Program-made: the position numbers and the translations under genes | From: Prunella strophiata | Taxonomy: Eukaryota; Chordata; Aves; Passeriformes; Prunellidae | Assembly: GCA_036583965.1 (NCBI GenBank) | Contig: JAZBQD010000014.1 | Coordinates: 1,637,001-1,701,000, forward strand | Direction of reading: 5' to 3' | DNA: 64,000 bases | Notes under the pieces: generated by a model | Told to the model about the DNA's origin: nothing | The model's input: the letters and a program-made list of their open reading frames with translations, nothing else | Databases searched by the model: none | Part shown: positions 63,336 to 64,000 of the stretch, in pieces | How positions within the stretch are numbered: the stretch's first letter is position 1 | Layout of the letters: every line of letters begins with the position of its first letter

Positions 63336-64000
63336 TTTCTTGTTGCTTTTTTCTTTGTTTCTGTTGTGGGGTTTTGTTGTTGTTGTTGTTTTTGGCTTTT
63401 TTTCATTCTGCTGTTCATTTCTCAATAATAGCAGACTATTGTACATTATTCCTGCCATAACTGAAATATACCCTTCCTTCTTTTCTTTGTTTGATGGCCT
63501 AATTAAAACCAGAGTGTATCAGAATTTTTTTTCCTACATGATATAATACCCCAAGACCCTCATAACTCTCACACAAGTATTTCCACCCATTTGAAACGAT
63601 TTCTATTCTAATTGGGAAATAGATGAACCAACTGTCTGTGCAAGATAAAAGAAAATGAAAAATCATGAAATCAAAGTAAATAAAATATTTCTTTTTCAAC
63701 ACAACCATGATGTTTCCCAGAAAATGCAGGAGGGAATAATTCCACCCAGCCTATCTCCCCCAAAACAAGTCAAAGCCAGAACTCTGGGAGGATTGCAGTT
63801 CATCTCTGGTTTTAGCCCTGGAAATCTCTGGGCACTTTGGTAAAACGATCTTGCAATCTACTCCGTGCTCACAAGAGGGCGGCCGGATCAGACAAACTCA
63901 ACTTGAACCTTTCCAAGCTCTCGAGAGTTTATTCCTGCTTCAAAAAAGTTTTCCTATGAGCTGCGAGGCTCACTTCTGGGTTGCTACCCTGCTTTAGGAA
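63336..64000. other. Unannotated sequence with a CpG uptick at the window end
   Basis: The last 150 bases contain several CpG (AACGAT, TCCGTG, GGGCGGCCGGATC, CTCGAG, TGCGAGG), more than the surrounding sequence. This may be the edge of a GC-richer feature beyond the window. No gene is visible. Confidence 0.45.

Noticed and set aside
1..64000. Search for a novel multi-gene system, CRISPR array, tRNA or rRNA
   Set aside because: No direct-repeat/spacer array, cloverleaf or rRNA-like sequence was recognised, and there is no cluster of intact genes. The window reads as ordinary avian non-coding DNA with repeats and possible relics.

Overview
The window looks like a non-coding stretch (intergenic or deep-intronic) of a bird chromosome, most likely a passerine. 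The sequence is AT-rich with scarce CpG. It carries several truncated copies of CR1, the dominant avian LINE, recognisable by the 3'-terminal ATTCTRTG-type end and the 'GGTTGGAAGGGACCTTAAAGATCAT' type 3' tail. It also has an avian-type solo LTR and many long A/T homopolymer runs. No intact protein-coding gene, tRNA, rRNA or CRISPR array can be supported. Almost all open frames are short and arise by chance or inside simple repeats.

Layout. 1-4.8 kb: simple sequence plus one antisense CR1 tail (1025-1340). 4.8-5.4 kb: a 605-bp pure-purine (GGAAA)n tract. 7.2-8.2 kb: a nested repeat patch, with a sense CR1 3' fragment, a 462-bp solo LTR bounded by TGATGCC/GGCATCA, and a sense CR1 reverse-transcriptase fragment. 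11.8-12.1 kb: a 40-bp-unit minisatellite. 14.6-15.0 kb: the only clear CpG-rich island, the best candidate regulatory element or first-exon region. 15.2-15.6 kb: a CR1 tail with an internal 38-bp tandem duplication. 16-47 kb: mostly unannotated AT-rich DNA with two more CR1 scraps, homopolymers and a 12-bp perfect hairpin.

47-56 kb holds several decayed coding-like tracts whose parents I cannot name. One at 49968-50810 (minus strand) ends in AATAAA motifs and an A run, as a retrocopy would. Another at 54100-54450 (plus strand) encodes four clean coiled-coil heptads followed by a frameshift. 57.5-57.8 kb is a stepwise-evolved G/T-rich tandem array able to form G-quadruplexes. The window ends with a T13-G15 homopolymer junction and a mild rise in CpG.

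No genes here work together as a pathway. The interest lies in repeat biology, the isolated CpG island and possible gene relics. All repeat assignments come from recognising consensus-like sequence by eye, not from a search.
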